DNA from: Marinomonas vulgaris
Lineage (GTDB): Bacteria > Pseudomonadota > Gammaproteobacteria > Pseudomonadales > Marinomonadaceae
Assembly (NCBI RefSeq): GCF_018145875.1
Contig: NZ_JAGSSV010000001.1
Span: 310,001 to 374,000, forward strand
Length of the DNA stretch: 64,000 bases
Direction: 5' to 3'
Shown here: piece by piece, positions 52,843 through 62,008 of the stretch
Layout: every line of letters starts with the position of its first letter
How positions within the stretch are numbered: position 1 is the stretch's first letter
Notes under the pieces: generated by a model
The model's database searches: none
The model's input: only the letters and a program-made list of their open reading frames with translations
Told to the model about the DNA's origin: nothing
Program-made: the position numbers and the translations under genes

Positions 52843-52858
52843 AATAACATACGTTATT
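52843..52858. promoter_or_regulatory. Palindrome between RpiR gene and demethylase cluster
   Basis: AATAACATACGTTATT has perfect 6-bp arms with a 4-bp centre. It is a candidate operator for the RpiR protein encoded on the left. Confidence 0.45.
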
Positions 52859-52948
52859 TTTACCAATTATTGACTAAAAATGTGATTAGTGCAAAATTAT
52901 TATTCTGTAGTTTTGACATCACTGTTCGATCGCTTAGGAAATCACATC

Positions 52949-55342
52949 ATGGCCGACTCTCTTCCCTCCCACGCTTCCGTCGTTGTTATTGGCGGCGGCA
53001 TCATGGGCTGCTCCACTCTTTATCACCTTGCAAAAATGGGCGTTACGGATGCCGTTCTGGTGGAGCGCAACGCGCTGACCTCAGGAACCACTTGGCACTC
53101 GGCGGCTCAGGTACGTGCTTTACGTCATTCGCGCAACCTAACGCAGATGATTCAGTACTCGGTGGACTTGTATTCGCAGTTGGAAAAAGAAACCGGACAA
53201 TCCGTCGGCTGGATTCAAAAAGGCTCACTTTCTATTGCGACTAACCCAGGTCGATTAGCACACATTCAACGCCAAGAAGCCCTAGCACACGCTTACGGCA
53301 TCGATGCCACGTCTATTTCTGCGGCCGAAGCCAAAGAACGCTGGCCAATGATGAACCACGAAGACGTATTGGGTGCGGTATGGTCACCAGACGATGGCCG
53401 TGTGTCCCCTTCTGATGTATGTGCGGCCTTGGTTAAAGGCGCAAAATCACTCGGTGCGAAGATTTTCGAACAAACCGGTGTGACAGGCATTTTGACAGAA
53501 AACGGTAAAGTAGTCGGTGTAGAAACCAACAAGGGCACCATCATGTGTGATGCGATTGCCTTGTGTGCCGGACTTTGGTCTCGCGAAGTCGGCGCCATGG
53601 CCGGTGCCGAAGTGCCTGCGCTTGCGTGTGAGCATTTTTACCTTCTTACCAAACCTATCGAAGGCATTAACGGCAATATGCCAACCTTGTCTGACCACGA
53701 CAACCACCTTTACATGCGTGACGATTCCGGCGGCTTGCTAGTGGGTTGTTTCGAACCAATGGGCAAACCGATCGCACCGGGCGTACTAAACGAAACCTTC
53801 GAATTTGGTCTATTGCCAGAAGACTGGGATCATTTCGAGCCAATGATGATGAACGCACTGCACCGCTTGCCATCATTAGAAACCGCCGAAGTAAAAATGC
53901 TTTTGAACGGCCCAGAAAGCTTTACGCCAGACGGTACCTTCATGCTGGGTGAAACCGCGGAAACCAAAGGCTTATTCTTAGGCTGTGGTATGAATTCCGT
54001 TGGTATGGCGTCTGGTGGTGGTGCGGGGATGAACTTAGCCCACCTAATCGTTGAAGGCCGAACGGCTTACGACTTGAGCGAAGCCGATGCAAAACGCTTT
54101 GCGCCTATTTTCAACAGTGTTGAGCATCTTATGGCGCGTGCCCCAGAAATTCTTGGTACGCATTACGACATCGCTTACCCAGGCAAACAACTGAAAACCG
54201 CGCGTAATCTTCGCAGCTTGCCGTTAGACAAAGAATACCGCGCAGCAAACGCTCACATGGGACAATTCTATGGTTGGGAACGCCCACTGTACTTTGGCAA
54301 AACCAGCGAGCCTGAATTGAAATTCGAACGCCCAGATTGGTTCGAAAACGTACAACAAGAAGTCATGGCAGCACACCAAGATGCGGCTATTTTTGATGCC
54401 TCTCCATTCGGTAAAATCGAAGTAGAAGGCCCAGATGCCGAAGCCTTCATGCGCCATGTTTGCGCTGGTCAAATGGGTCGCGCTCCAGGTTCGGTTATCT
54501 ACAGTGCCTTGTTGAACGATCGCGGTACCTTTGAATCTGACGTCACAGCACAGCGCCTAACCGATACTCACTACCGTCTGTTTGTCGGCACCAACGCCAT
54601 CAAACGCGACATTACCTGGCTGAAACGCAACGCAACAGGCTTTAACGTTAGCCTTAGCGACAGCACTGAGAAGTTTGCCATTCTTGGCTTAATGGGGCCA
54701 AACGCGGCGAAATACGCCACACAGTGTGGCGCTCAAGGCTTAGACGAGATCGCTTACTTCAAACACGCCGAAGCCACCTTGGCAGGCAAATCGGTTCGCG
54801 CTGCTCGCATGTCTTATGTGGGTGAAGCAGGTTGGGAAATCACCTGTGACGCGGCCGATGTGAACGACATATTTGCGGCGCTAACCGCCGCCGGTGCCAA
54901 GCCTGCGGGCATGTTCGCGCAATCGTCCATGCGTATTGAGAAAGGTTTCTGTGCCATGGGCCACGAACTTGATGGGGACGTCACACCGATCGGAGCTGGT
55001 CTTGACTTTGCTACCCGTAAATCAGGCGGTTTTATCGGCGCAGAAGCATTAGAAAAAGCCCGTGCTGACGGTGCCACCTGCCACGTAATTTCTCTAACAC
55101 TGGACGACGTTGACGCCGTGCCATTGGGTCACGAGCCAATCTACTTCGGCGGTAAAATTATCGGTCAAACCTCGTCTTGTGCCTTTGGTTACCGTGTTGG
55201 CAAACCAATCGCCCTAGGTCACAGCGATGTGACATTGGAAGATGGTGCACGCGTGCAAATCGACATCGCCCGTACCATGTATGACGCTACCGTCACTATT
55301 GGGCCGTTGTTCGACCCAACTGGCGCACGAATGAAGGTATAA
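52949..55342 (+). CDS. Dimethylglycine/sarcosine dehydrogenase-like flavoprotein with GcvT domain
   Basis: 797 residues in two parts. The N-terminal FAD oxidase domain has VVVIGGGIMGCSTLYHLAKMG (in two helices) and SGTTWHSAAQVR, where the His is the position of covalent FAD in dimethylglycine dehydrogenase. The C-terminal half (from about residue 430) is a GcvT/aminomethyltransferase domain that binds tetrahydrofolate, ending in the MRIEKGFCAMGHELDGDVTP block. Relatives oxidise N-methyl groups and pass them to folate, giving electrons to ETF. TTAGGAAATCAC precedes the ATG at 52949. The exact N-methyl substrate is unknown. It is the first gene of the cluster. Confidence 0.88.
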   Translation: MADSLPSHASVVVIGGGIMGCSTLYHLAKMGVTDAVLVERNALTSGTTWHSAAQVRALRHSRNLTQMIQYSVDLYSQLEKETGQSVGWIQKGSLSIATNPGRLAHIQRQEALAHAYGIDATSISAAEAKERWPMMNHEDVLGAVWSPDDGRVSPSDVCAALVKGAKSLGAKIFEQTGVTGILTENGKVVGVETNKGTIMCDAIALCAGLWSREVGAMAGAEVPALACEHFYLLTKPIEGINGNMPTLSDHDNHLYMRDDSGGLLVGCFEPMGKPIAPGVLNETFEFGLLPEDWDHFEPMMMNALHRLPSLETAEVKMLLNGPESFTPDGTFMLGETAETKGLFLGCGMNSVGMASGGGAGMNLAHLIVEGRTAYDLSEADAKRFAPIFNSVEHLMARAPEILGTHYDIAYPGKQLKTARNLRSLPLDKEYRAANAHMGQFYGWERPLYFGKTSEPELKFERPDWFENVQQEVMAAHQDAAIFDASPFGKIEVEGPDAEAFMRHVCAGQMGRAPGSVIYSALLNDRGTFESDVTAQRLTDTHYRLFVGTNAIKRDITWLKRNATGFNVSLSDSTEKFAILGLMGPNAAKYATQCGAQGLDEIAYFKHAEATLAGKSVRAARMSYVGEAGWEITCDAADVNDIFAALTAAGAKPAGMFAQSSMRIEKGFCAMGHELDGDVTPIGAGLDFATRKSGGFIGAEALEKARADGATCHVISLTLDDVDAVPLGHEPIYFGGKIIGQTSSCAFGYRVGKPIALGHSDVTLEDGARVQIDIARTMYDATVTIGPLFDPTGARMKV

Positions 55343-55346
55343 CATC

Positions 55347-56108
55347 ATGACCCGCCCTTTTATTATGGTTGCCCCTAACGGGGCTCGTCGAGGCAAAGAA
55401 GCAAACGCTTCTTTGCCAATCACTATCCCAGAAATGGTCACCACCGCCGTGAGCTGCCATCAAGCCGGCGCCGATGCTTTGCATTTGCACGTTCGCGATG
55501 ACAACGGCGGCCATTCGTTGGACGTGGGTCTCTATCGTGAAGCCACCAGCGAATTGCTTCGAGTTGTGCCCACTTTGGAGGTGCAGATCACCACAGAAGC
55601 GGCGGGCATTTTTGATGTGCCAGCACAATATCACTGTTTACGTGAACTCAAACCCAAATGGGCGTCTGTGTCGATTCGTGAAATGGCACGCGACATGAGC
55701 TTAGCCCCTAAGGTTTATGACCTTTGCGCGGACAATAACACCAAGATTCAACACATTTTGTACAACACGGACGACATTGCTCTGCTACTAGATTGGCAGA
55801 AACAAGGCATTGTGAAAGCCGATCAAGACAGCGTTTTGTTCGTGTTGGGTCGTTACACTCAAGGTCAGGTTTCGTCACCAGACGATTTGACCCCGTTTCG
55901 CCAAGCCCTACCCGACATTAAGCACTGGATGGTTTGCGCATTTGGCCCTGACGAACACAACTGCTTGGCTCAGGCTGCGCGGCAAGGCGGCGCGGTTCGC
56001 GTCGGTTTTGAAAACAGTCTGATGTCGCCAGATGGTACGCCACATGCCGACAATGCCGCGTCTATCACGGCGTTAATCCACACCATTGAACAGCTGAAAC
56101 CAGCTTAA
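55347..56108 (+). CDS. Beta-keto acid cleavage enzyme (BKACE, DUF849)
   Basis: 253 residues. The start FIMVAPNGARRGK and the metal site block ALHLHVRDDNGGHS (HxH) followed by VQITTEAAG are typical of BKACE, and the C-terminal GGAVRVGFENSL closes the barrel. BKACEs condense a beta-keto acid with acetyl-CoA to give acetoacetate and a new CoA thioester, as in lysine fermentation (Kce) and carnitine degradation. It is somewhat shorter than the roughly 270-310 residues of most members. Its start is 4 bp after the flavoprotein stop. The beta-keto acid may be produced by the neighbouring aminotransferase. Confidence 0.82.
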   Translation: MTRPFIMVAPNGARRGKEANASLPITIPEMVTTAVSCHQAGADALHLHVRDDNGGHSLDVGLYREATSELLRVVPTLEVQITTEAAGIFDVPAQYHCLRELKPKWASVSIREMARDMSLAPKVYDLCADNNTKIQHILYNTDDIALLLDWQKQGIVKADQDSVLFVLGRYTQGQVSSPDDLTPFRQALPDIKHWMVCAFGPDEHNCLAQAARQGGAVRVGFENSLMSPDGTPHADNAASITALIHTIEQLKPA

Positions 56109-56127
56109 TCATTTAGAGGTATTTCGC

Positions 56128-57459
56128 ATGAGTCACGTTTTTCCACGCCATTGCCACGCGACGTTGCCAACTGCGGTTGCAGGCGACGGCTGTTACCTCA
56201 TAGACAAAGACGGCAAACGCTATTTTGATGGGTCTGGCGGCGCGGCGGTGTCTTGTCTTGGTCATTCCAACCAAAACGTCATCAACGCCATTAAAGAGCA
56301 AGCGGGCAAACTCGCCTTTGCTCACACCGGCTTTTTTACTTCTGAACCCGCAGAAGAGTTGGCGGAGTTGCTAATTGCCAACGCCCCTGGCGATTTAGAC
56401 CGCGTGTATTTCGTGTCTGGCGGATCAGAAGCGGTAGAATCGGCGATTAAACTGGCGCGTCAATATTTTGTCGAAAAAGGCGAAACACAACGTCGTCATC
56501 TAATCGCACGTCGTCAAAGCTACCATGGCAACACCTTGGGAGCTTTGTCAGCTGGCGGTAACGCATTACGCCGTGAGAAATTTGCGCCTATTTTGGTGGA
56601 AATGAGCCACGTAGCACCCTGCTACGAATACACGGAACGCGACACAGCAGAAAGCTTAGAAGATTACGGCCAGCGTGTTGCCAATGATCTGGAAGCTGAA
56701 ATTCTTCGCCTTGGCGCGGATACGGTCATGGCGTTTATCGCTGAGCCTGTCGTGGGTGCCACACTGGGCGCAGTCACCAGCGTGCCAGGCTATTTCAAGC
56801 GTGTACGTGAGATTTGTGACGAACACGGCATCTTGCTGATTCTAGACGAAGTGATGTGTGGCATGGGCCGCACCGGCTATTTATTTGCTCACGAAGCCGA
56901 TGGCATCAAAGCCGACATCGTTTGTATTGCTAAAGGCTTGGGCGCGGGTTATCAGCCGATTGGTGCCATGCTGTGTACCGATCATATTTACAACACCATC
57001 AAAGACGGTTCTGGTTTCTTCCAGCACGGTCACACCTATTTAGGTCACCCCATCGCAACCGCTGCTAGCCTTGCGGTAGTGAAAGAGATTTTGAATAACG
57101 ACTTGGTGAATCAAGTTAAACAACGTGGTGCTTTCCTAGAAAGCGCACTGCAAGCCAAATTTGCGGATCACCCACACATTGGTGACATTCGTGGTCGTGG
57201 CTTATTCCGCGGTATCGAAATCGTTGAAGATCGCGACACTAAAACGCCTTTTAATCCAAGCCTTGGCTTGGCGGCGAAGCTGAAAAAAGCGGCGCTTGCA
57301 GAAGGCTTAATTTGTTACCCAGGCAGTGGCACGCGCGACGGCAAACACGGCGACCACATTTTATTGGCGCCGCCGTTTATTGCCAGCGAAGCACAGTTGT
57401 CCGAATTGGTGAACATGTTGGCCCGTGCCATTGATAAAACATTGCCGTCAAAAGACTGA
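56128..57459 (+). CDS. Class III PLP-dependent aminotransferase
   Basis: 443 residues of the omega-amino acid aminotransferase group. Visible: DGKRYFDGSGGAAVSCLGH at the N-terminus, the YFVSGGSEAVESAIKLARQY phosphate-binding block, SYHGNTLGALSAGG, the cofactor Asp in LLILDEVMCGMGRTG, and the PLP lysine in CIAKGLGAGYQPIGAM. It moves an amino group from an omega or beta amino acid to a keto acid acceptor. It lies 19 bp after the BKACE gene. If the substrate is a beta-amino acid, the product would be a beta-keto acid suitable for the BKACE. That link is inference. Confidence 0.9.
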   Translation: MSHVFPRHCHATLPTAVAGDGCYLIDKDGKRYFDGSGGAAVSCLGHSNQNVINAIKEQAGKLAFAHTGFFTSEPAEELAELLIANAPGDLDRVYFVSGGSEAVESAIKLARQYFVEKGETQRRHLIARRQSYHGNTLGALSAGGNALRREKFAPILVEMSHVAPCYEYTERDTAESLEDYGQRVANDLEAEILRLGADTVMAFIAEPVVGATLGAVTSVPGYFKRVREICDEHGILLILDEVMCGMGRTGYLFAHEADGIKADIVCIAKGLGAGYQPIGAMLCTDHIYNTIKDGSGFFQHGHTYLGHPIATAASLAVVKEILNNDLVNQVKQRGAFLESALQAKFADHPHIGDIRGRGLFRGIEIVEDRDTKTPFNPSLGLAAKLKKAALAEGLICYPGSGTRDGKHGDHILLAPPFIASEAQLSELVNMLARAIDKTLPSKD

Positions 57460-57527
57460 TAGCGACTCTATTTCACATACGATTTTAAATACGATTTCAC
57501 ATACGATATTTGAACAAAGAGGTTTTC

Positions 57528-58295
57528 ATGAAAATTTTAGTCCCAGTTAAACGGGTAATCGATTACAACGTAAAAGCACGCGTTAAATCCGACGGCAGCG
57601 GTGTGGACTTGGCGAACGTCAAAATGTCCATCAACCCATTCGACGAAATCGCTGTAGAAGAAGCCATTCGCCTAAAAGAAAAAGGCCAGGCGTCTGAAAT
57701 CGTTGTGGTTTCTATTGGCGTAAAACAAGCTCAAGACGTATTGCGTACCGCGTTGGCCATGGGCGCTGATCGCGCTATTTTGGTGATTGCAGCCGACGAT
57801 GTTCATCAAGATATTGAACCTCTTGCCGTGGCAAAAATCTTGAAAAAAGTCATCGAAGACGAAGCGCCAGGCTTGGTCATCGCTGGCAAACAAGCCATCG
57901 ATAACGACATGAACGCCACCGGCCAAATGCTGTCTGCGCTGCTTGGTTGGAGCCAAGCCACTTTTGCTTCAACACTCGACATCGACAACGACAACGACAT
58001 CGCTCGTGTCACTCGTGAAATTGATGGCGGCCTTCAAACCATCGACGTTAAATTGCCTTCTATTGTGACGGTCGATTTGCGCATGAACGAGCCTCGTTTT
58101 GCTTCTTTACCTAACATCATGAAAGCAAAACGCAAACCGATGGAAGAAAAGACCGCAGCGGACTTAGGCGTGGATGTTACGCCACGTTTGAGCATCATCA
58201 CTACGGCTGAGCCACCAGCGCGCGAAGCCGGCATCATTGTAAACTCCGTGAGTGAGTTAGTTGAAAAATTGAAAAACGAAGCGGAGGTTATCTAA
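57528..58295 (+). CDS. etfB: Electron transfer flavoprotein beta subunit
   Basis: 255 residues. It starts [19 protein letters not shown] and carries [22 protein letters not shown] and the signature [31 protein letters not shown] (split by the loop). It forms the AMP-binding half of the ETF heterodimer that takes electrons from dehydrogenases. The ATG at 57528 follows AAAGAGG, and a TTG at 57510 is the open-frame edge. Its stop overlaps the etfA start (TAATG). Confidence 0.95.
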   Translation: MKILVPVKRVIDYNVKARVKSDGSGVDLANVKMSINPFDEIAVEEAIRLKEKGQASEIVVVSIGVKQAQDVLRTALAMGADRAILVIAADDVHQDIEPLAVAKILKKVIEDEAPGLVIAGKQAIDNDMNATGQMLSALLGWSQATFASTLDIDNDNDIARVTREIDGGLQTIDVKLPSIVTVDLRMNEPRFASLPNIMKAKRKPMEEKTAADLGVDVTPRLSIITTAEPPAREAGIIVNSVSELVEKLKNEAEVI

Positions 58296-59221
58296 TGTCT
58301 ATTTTACTATTAGCAGAAGTCACTGAATCTGGTTTGGCTGTCGATGCCACCGCACGCGCTGTCACCGCGGCTCGCCAACTGGATGAAGTGACCCTATTGT
58401 GCGCTGGTGGATCTATTGTAGACGCCGCTGCGCAAGCCGCTAAAATCGATGGCGTATCTAAAGTAATAATAGCTGAAGATGCGGCCCTGGCTCATCGTAT
58501 GGCAGAACCGACTACCGCCTTGATTTTATCTTTGGCCGAAGGTTACACACACATTGTGGCACCTGCGACCAGCGATGCAAAAAACATCTTGCCTCGTGTT
58601 GCCGCCTTGCTAGACGTCATGGTGATCAGCGATGTGATTCAAATCGACAGCGCCGACACGTTCCAGCGCCCTATTTACGCAGGCAACGCGATTCAAACCG
58701 TTAAATCTACTGATGCGGTTAAAGTACTTACCATTCGTACCTCTGTATTTGAACCGGCTGACATGAACAACGCCGCCGCTATCGAGACAGTTGATGTGCC
58801 AGCTCTACCGAACATGTCGACTTGGATTGAAGACAAGGTAGAAGCGTCGAAAGGCCCTGAGTTATCGTCTGCGAAGGTTGTGGTATCCGCCGGTCGTGCG
58901 ATTGGTTCAACCGAAAACTTTGGCATTATCAGTGCCTTGGCAAACAAACTGGACGCCGCTGTGGGTGCTTCTCGTGCCGCGGTTGACGCCGGCTACGCGC
59001 CGAACGATTGGCAAGTAGGTCAAACCGGTAAAGTGGTTGCGCCTAACTTGTACCTTGCTTGCGGTATTTCGGGTGCCATTCAGCATTTGGCCGGCATGAA
59101 GGGTTCTAAAGTCATCGTAGCGATTAACACCGACCCTGATGCGCCTATTTTCCAAGTCGCCGATTACGGTTTGGTCGGTGATTTGTTCGACGTGGTTCCT
59201 CAATTAACGGAGCAGTTGTAA
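58295..59221 (+). CDS. etfA: Electron transfer flavoprotein alpha subunit
   Basis: 308 residues. The C-terminal FAD-binding domain has VVSAGRAIGSTENFGII, AAVGASRAAVDAGYAPNDWQVGQTGKVVAPNLYLACGISGAIQHLAGMKGS (blocks joined here by short loops; key residues are the Arg of GASRAA and the Gly-rich QVGQTGKVV) and FQVADYGLVGDLFDVVPQL. It pairs with EtfB to carry electrons from the flavoprotein at the head of the cluster to ETF:ubiquinone oxidoreductase. It overlaps etfB and purU by 1 bp each. Confidence 0.95.
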   Translation: MSILLLAEVTESGLAVDATARAVTAARQLDEVTLLCAGGSIVDAAAQAAKIDGVSKVIIAEDAALAHRMAEPTTALILSLAEGYTHIVAPATSDAKNILPRVAALLDVMVISDVIQIDSADTFQRPIYAGNAIQTVKSTDAVKVLTIRTSVFEPADMNNAAAIETVDVPALPNMSTWIEDKVEASKGPELSSAKVVVSAGRAIGSTENFGIISALANKLDAAVGASRAAVDAGYAPNDWQVGQTGKVVAPNLYLACGISGAIQHLAGMKGSKVIVAINTDPDAPIFQVADYGLVGDLFDVVPQLTEQL

Positions 59222-60105
59222 TGCCTAGATATTGCCTGACCGTTACCTGCCCTTCCCGTCGTGGCATTGTGGCAGCCATTTCTGGCTTTCTCGCAGAAAA
59301 AGGCTGCACCATCACCGACAGTGCGCAGTTTGATGACGTCAACACAGATCGCTTTTTTACACGCGTTAGCCTAGTCAGTGAAATGGGCGTTAGCAAAGAA
59401 GAAATTTTGCGCGATTTTGCTCAAATCGGCGAAGATTTCCATATGGAATGGGATCTTCGTGGCGAAGACGAAAAAATGAAAGTCTTAATTATGGTGTCAC
59501 GCTATGGCCACTGTCTGACAGATTTATTGTATCGCAGCCAAATTGGTACCTTGCCAATCGAAGTGGTTGGCGTTGTATCAAACCATTTAGATTATCAAAA
59601 ATTGGTGGTGAACAATGACATTCCGTTTTATCACATCAATGTCACCAAAGAGAACAAAGTCGAAGCCGAAGCAAAGCTCCTTGAGTTGGTTGAAGACAGC
59701 GGTGCCGAGCTGATTGTGTTGGCTCGTTACATGCAGATTCTTTCAGACGCTTTGTGTCAAAAAATGTCTGGTCGCATCATCAACATTCATCACTCTTTTC
59801 TACCTTCTTTTAAGGGCGCAAACCCTTATAAACAAGCGTTTGACAAAGGTGTGAAGTTAATTGGCGCAACGTCTCACTACGTCACCGCCGATCTTGACGA
59901 AGGCCCAATCATTGAACAAGAAACGACTCGTGTGACTCACGCTCAATCCATTCAGGATTACGTTAGTTTTGGTCGTGAAGTGGAATCGTCGGTATTGGCT
60001 CGCGCGGTGCACGCTCATGTTCGTCGTCGCGTTTTCCAAAATGGTGCCAAAACCGTGGTCTTCCCAGCGTCTCCTGGCAGTTACTCTGCAGAGCGCATGG
60101 GTTAG
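59221..60105 (+). CDS. purU: Formyltetrahydrofolate deformylase
   Basis: 294 residues. The N-terminal ACT domain is LTVTCPSRRGIVAAISGFLAEKG, split by its helix. The C-terminal formyl-hydrolase domain contains FHMEWDLRG, VLIMVSRYGHCLTDLLYR, the catalytic IINIHHSFLPSFKGANPY with its histidines and Asn, and GATSHYVTADLDEGPIIEQ. It splits 10-formyl-tetrahydrofolate into formate and tetrahydrofolate. In this operon it would recycle folate that has accepted methyl-derived carbon from the flavoprotein. Start overlaps the etfA stop. Confidence 0.94.
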   Translation: MPRYCLTVTCPSRRGIVAAISGFLAEKGCTITDSAQFDDVNTDRFFTRVSLVSEMGVSKEEILRDFAQIGEDFHMEWDLRGEDEKMKVLIMVSRYGHCLTDLLYRSQIGTLPIEVVGVVSNHLDYQKLVVNNDIPFYHINVTKENKVEAEAKLLELVEDSGAELIVLARYMQILSDALCQKMSGRIINIHHSFLPSFKGANPYKQAFDKGVKLIGATSHYVTADLDEGPIIEQETTRVTHAQSIQDYVSFGREVESSVLARAVHAHVRRRVFQNGAKTVVFPASPGSYSAERMG

Positions 60106-60151
60106 TAGCACACTAAACACACAATATATTGTAATACAGGAAAAGATTATC

Positions 60152-61807
60152 GTGATTGAACGAGAAAGTATGAGCTACGACGTTGTGATTGTCGGCGGCG
60201 GCCCTTCTGGGCTGTCTGCTGCCATTCGCCTCAAACAACTGGACCCAGATACCTCGGTTATCTTGTTGGAAAAAGGCTCCGAAATTGGCGCACATATTCT
60301 CTCGGGCGCGGTGCTTGATCCTTCCGGTTTGGACGCCCTATTGCCAACATGGCGAGACATGGACGCTCCAATCAAAACTGAAGTAAAAGAAGACAACTTC
60401 TTGATGCTGACCGAAACCGGCAAAACTAAATTGCCAAATATGGCAATGCCAGCGCTCATGAACAACCACGGTAATTACATTGTGTCCATGGGCAATGTGT
60501 GTCGTTGGTTGGCCGAACAAGCCGAAGAGTTGGGCGTTGAAATCTTCCCGGGTATGGCCTGCTCAGAGCTGGTTTACGAAAAAGATGACGCCGGTATCGA
60601 TCGTGTAGTCGGCGTGGTCGCTGGCGAATTTGGCTTAAACAGCGATGGCACACCTGGGCCATCCTATGAGCCTGGTATGGAATTACGCGGTAAATACGTC
60701 TTTCTCAGCGAAGGCGTGCGTGGCTCTTTATCGAAAGAAATCATCCAAAAATACGCGCTTTCAGAAGGCCATGAGCCACAGAAGTTCGGTCTTGGTTTGA
60801 AAGAAATTTGGGAAGTAGACCCAGCAAATCATCAAGAAGGTACCATCACCCACACCATGGGCTGGCCACTTGGTAACAACGCTGGTGGCGGTTCCTTTAT
60901 TTATCACGCAGAAAACAATCAGGTGTTTATCGGTTTTGTGGTGCATCTGAATTATGCCAATCCTCATTTATCGCCTTACGAAGAGTTTCAGCGATTTAAA
61001 CACCACCCTGAAGTAGCTAAGTTGCTGACAGGTGGCAAACGCGTGGCTTATGGTGCTCGTGCGATTTCGGAAGGTGGTTATCAATCCATTCCAAAAGTCG
61101 TGTTCCCTGGCGGCGCTTTGTTGGGCTGCTCTGCAGGCTTGGTTAACGTGCCACGCATCAAGGGCAATCACAACGCCATGTTGTCGGGTAAAGCCGCGGC
61201 AGAAGCCGCATTCGAAGCGATTAAAGCCGGACGCGAAGGCGATGAATTGGCCGCTTATGAAACCGAGTTACGCTCTGGCCCAGTCGGGAAAGACCTAAAA
61301 ATGGTGCGTAACGTCAAGCCTTTGTGGTCGAAATATGGCTTATGGCGCGGTCTACCACTAGGCGGAATCGACATGTGGTGGGCAACACTGCTTGGCAAGC
61401 CCTTGTTCGGCACCATTCGACATATCAAAACTGACGCAGAATCGCTTGAACCAGCGGATCAATTTGAACCTATCCAGTACCCTAAACCCGATGGCGTGCT
61501 GAGCTTTGACCGACTGACCAACGTGGCATTTTCGGCCACTAATCACGAAGAAAGTCAGCCGTGTCACCTAAGGCTCAAAGATACCGCCGTGCCTATTAGG
61601 GTAAATTTAGCGACCTACGCAGAACCTGCCCAGCGCTATTGCCCTGCCGGTGTGTATGAAATTGTCGAACAAAACAATGAGCCCAAGTTGCAGATTAATT
61701 TCCAAAACTGTGTGCATTGTAAAACCTGCGATATCAAAGACCCAACGCAAAACATTGACTGGAAAACACCACAAGGTGGCGATGGCCCAAATTACCCAAA
61801 TATGTAA
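60152..61807 (+). CDS. Electron transfer flavoprotein-ubiquinone oxidoreductase
   Basis: 551 residues, normal length. The FAD motif is DVVIVGGGPSGLSAAIRL, the quinone-site and membrane-association region lies around residues 100-300, and the C-terminal 4Fe-4S ferredoxin-like domain has RYCPAGVYE, NFQNCVHCKTCDIKDPTQNI. It passes electrons from ETF to ubiquinone at the inner membrane. The start is a GTG giving (V/M)IERESMSYDVV, the family's usual beginning, with AGGAAAAG upstream. The frame is open much further into purU, which is not used. A strong terminator ends the operon. Confidence 0.94.
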   Translation: MIERESMSYDVVIVGGGPSGLSAAIRLKQLDPDTSVILLEKGSEIGAHILSGAVLDPSGLDALLPTWRDMDAPIKTEVKEDNFLMLTETGKTKLPNMAMPALMNNHGNYIVSMGNVCRWLAEQAEELGVEIFPGMACSELVYEKDDAGIDRVVGVVAGEFGLNSDGTPGPSYEPGMELRGKYVFLSEGVRGSLSKEIIQKYALSEGHEPQKFGLGLKEIWEVDPANHQEGTITHTMGWPLGNNAGGGSFIYHAENNQVFIGFVVHLNYANPHLSPYEEFQRFKHHPEVAKLLTGGKRVAYGARAISEGGYQSIPKVVFPGGALLGCSAGLVNVPRIKGNHNAMLSGKAAAEAAFEAIKAGREGDELAAYETELRSGPVGKDLKMVRNVKPLWSKYGLWRGLPLGGIDMWWATLLGKPLFGTIRHIKTDAESLEPADQFEPIQYPKPDGVLSFDRLTNVAFSATNHEESQPCHLRLKDTAVPIRVNLATYAEPAQRYCPAGVYEIVEQNNEPKLQINFQNCVHCKTCDIKDPTQNIDWKTPQGGDGPNYPNM

Positions 61808-61826
61808 AAAGTAACGTATCACTTTG

Positions 61827-61867
61827 AGCCAATACTTCTTTTTAAAGGGAAGTATTGGCTTTTTTTT
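61827..61867 (+). terminator. Strong terminator of the demethylase–ETF operon
   Basis: AGCCAATACTTC and GAAGTATTGGCT form a perfect 12-bp stem with a 10-base loop, followed by eight T. Confidence 0.93.
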
Positions 61868-61947
61868 GCTCTGTTCTTTGGCTAGTCTTGTGTTTTTTTC
61901 AGCTAAAATTAATTGCTTAGCAAGGCTTGAATACAAGGGTCATTGTA

Positions 61948-61963
61948 CTGTATAAATAAACAG
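61948..61963 (+). promoter_or_regulatory. LexA (SOS) box of recN
   Basis: CTGTATAAATAAACAG is a perfect CTGT-N8-ACAG site 46 bp before the recN start. A half-like second box, CTGTATATATAACCAT, follows at 61967-61982. E. coli recN also has more than one LexA site. Confidence 0.9.
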
Positions 61964-62008
61964 TTACTGTATATATAACCATGTTGATATTTTCTCTTTG
62001 GAGCTTTT

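Noticed and set aside
59969-60151. Upstream extension of the ETF:ubiquinone oxidoreductase frame into purU
   Set aside because: The extension overlaps a well-supported gene. The GTG at 60152 has a ribosome site and gives the family's normal N-terminus.
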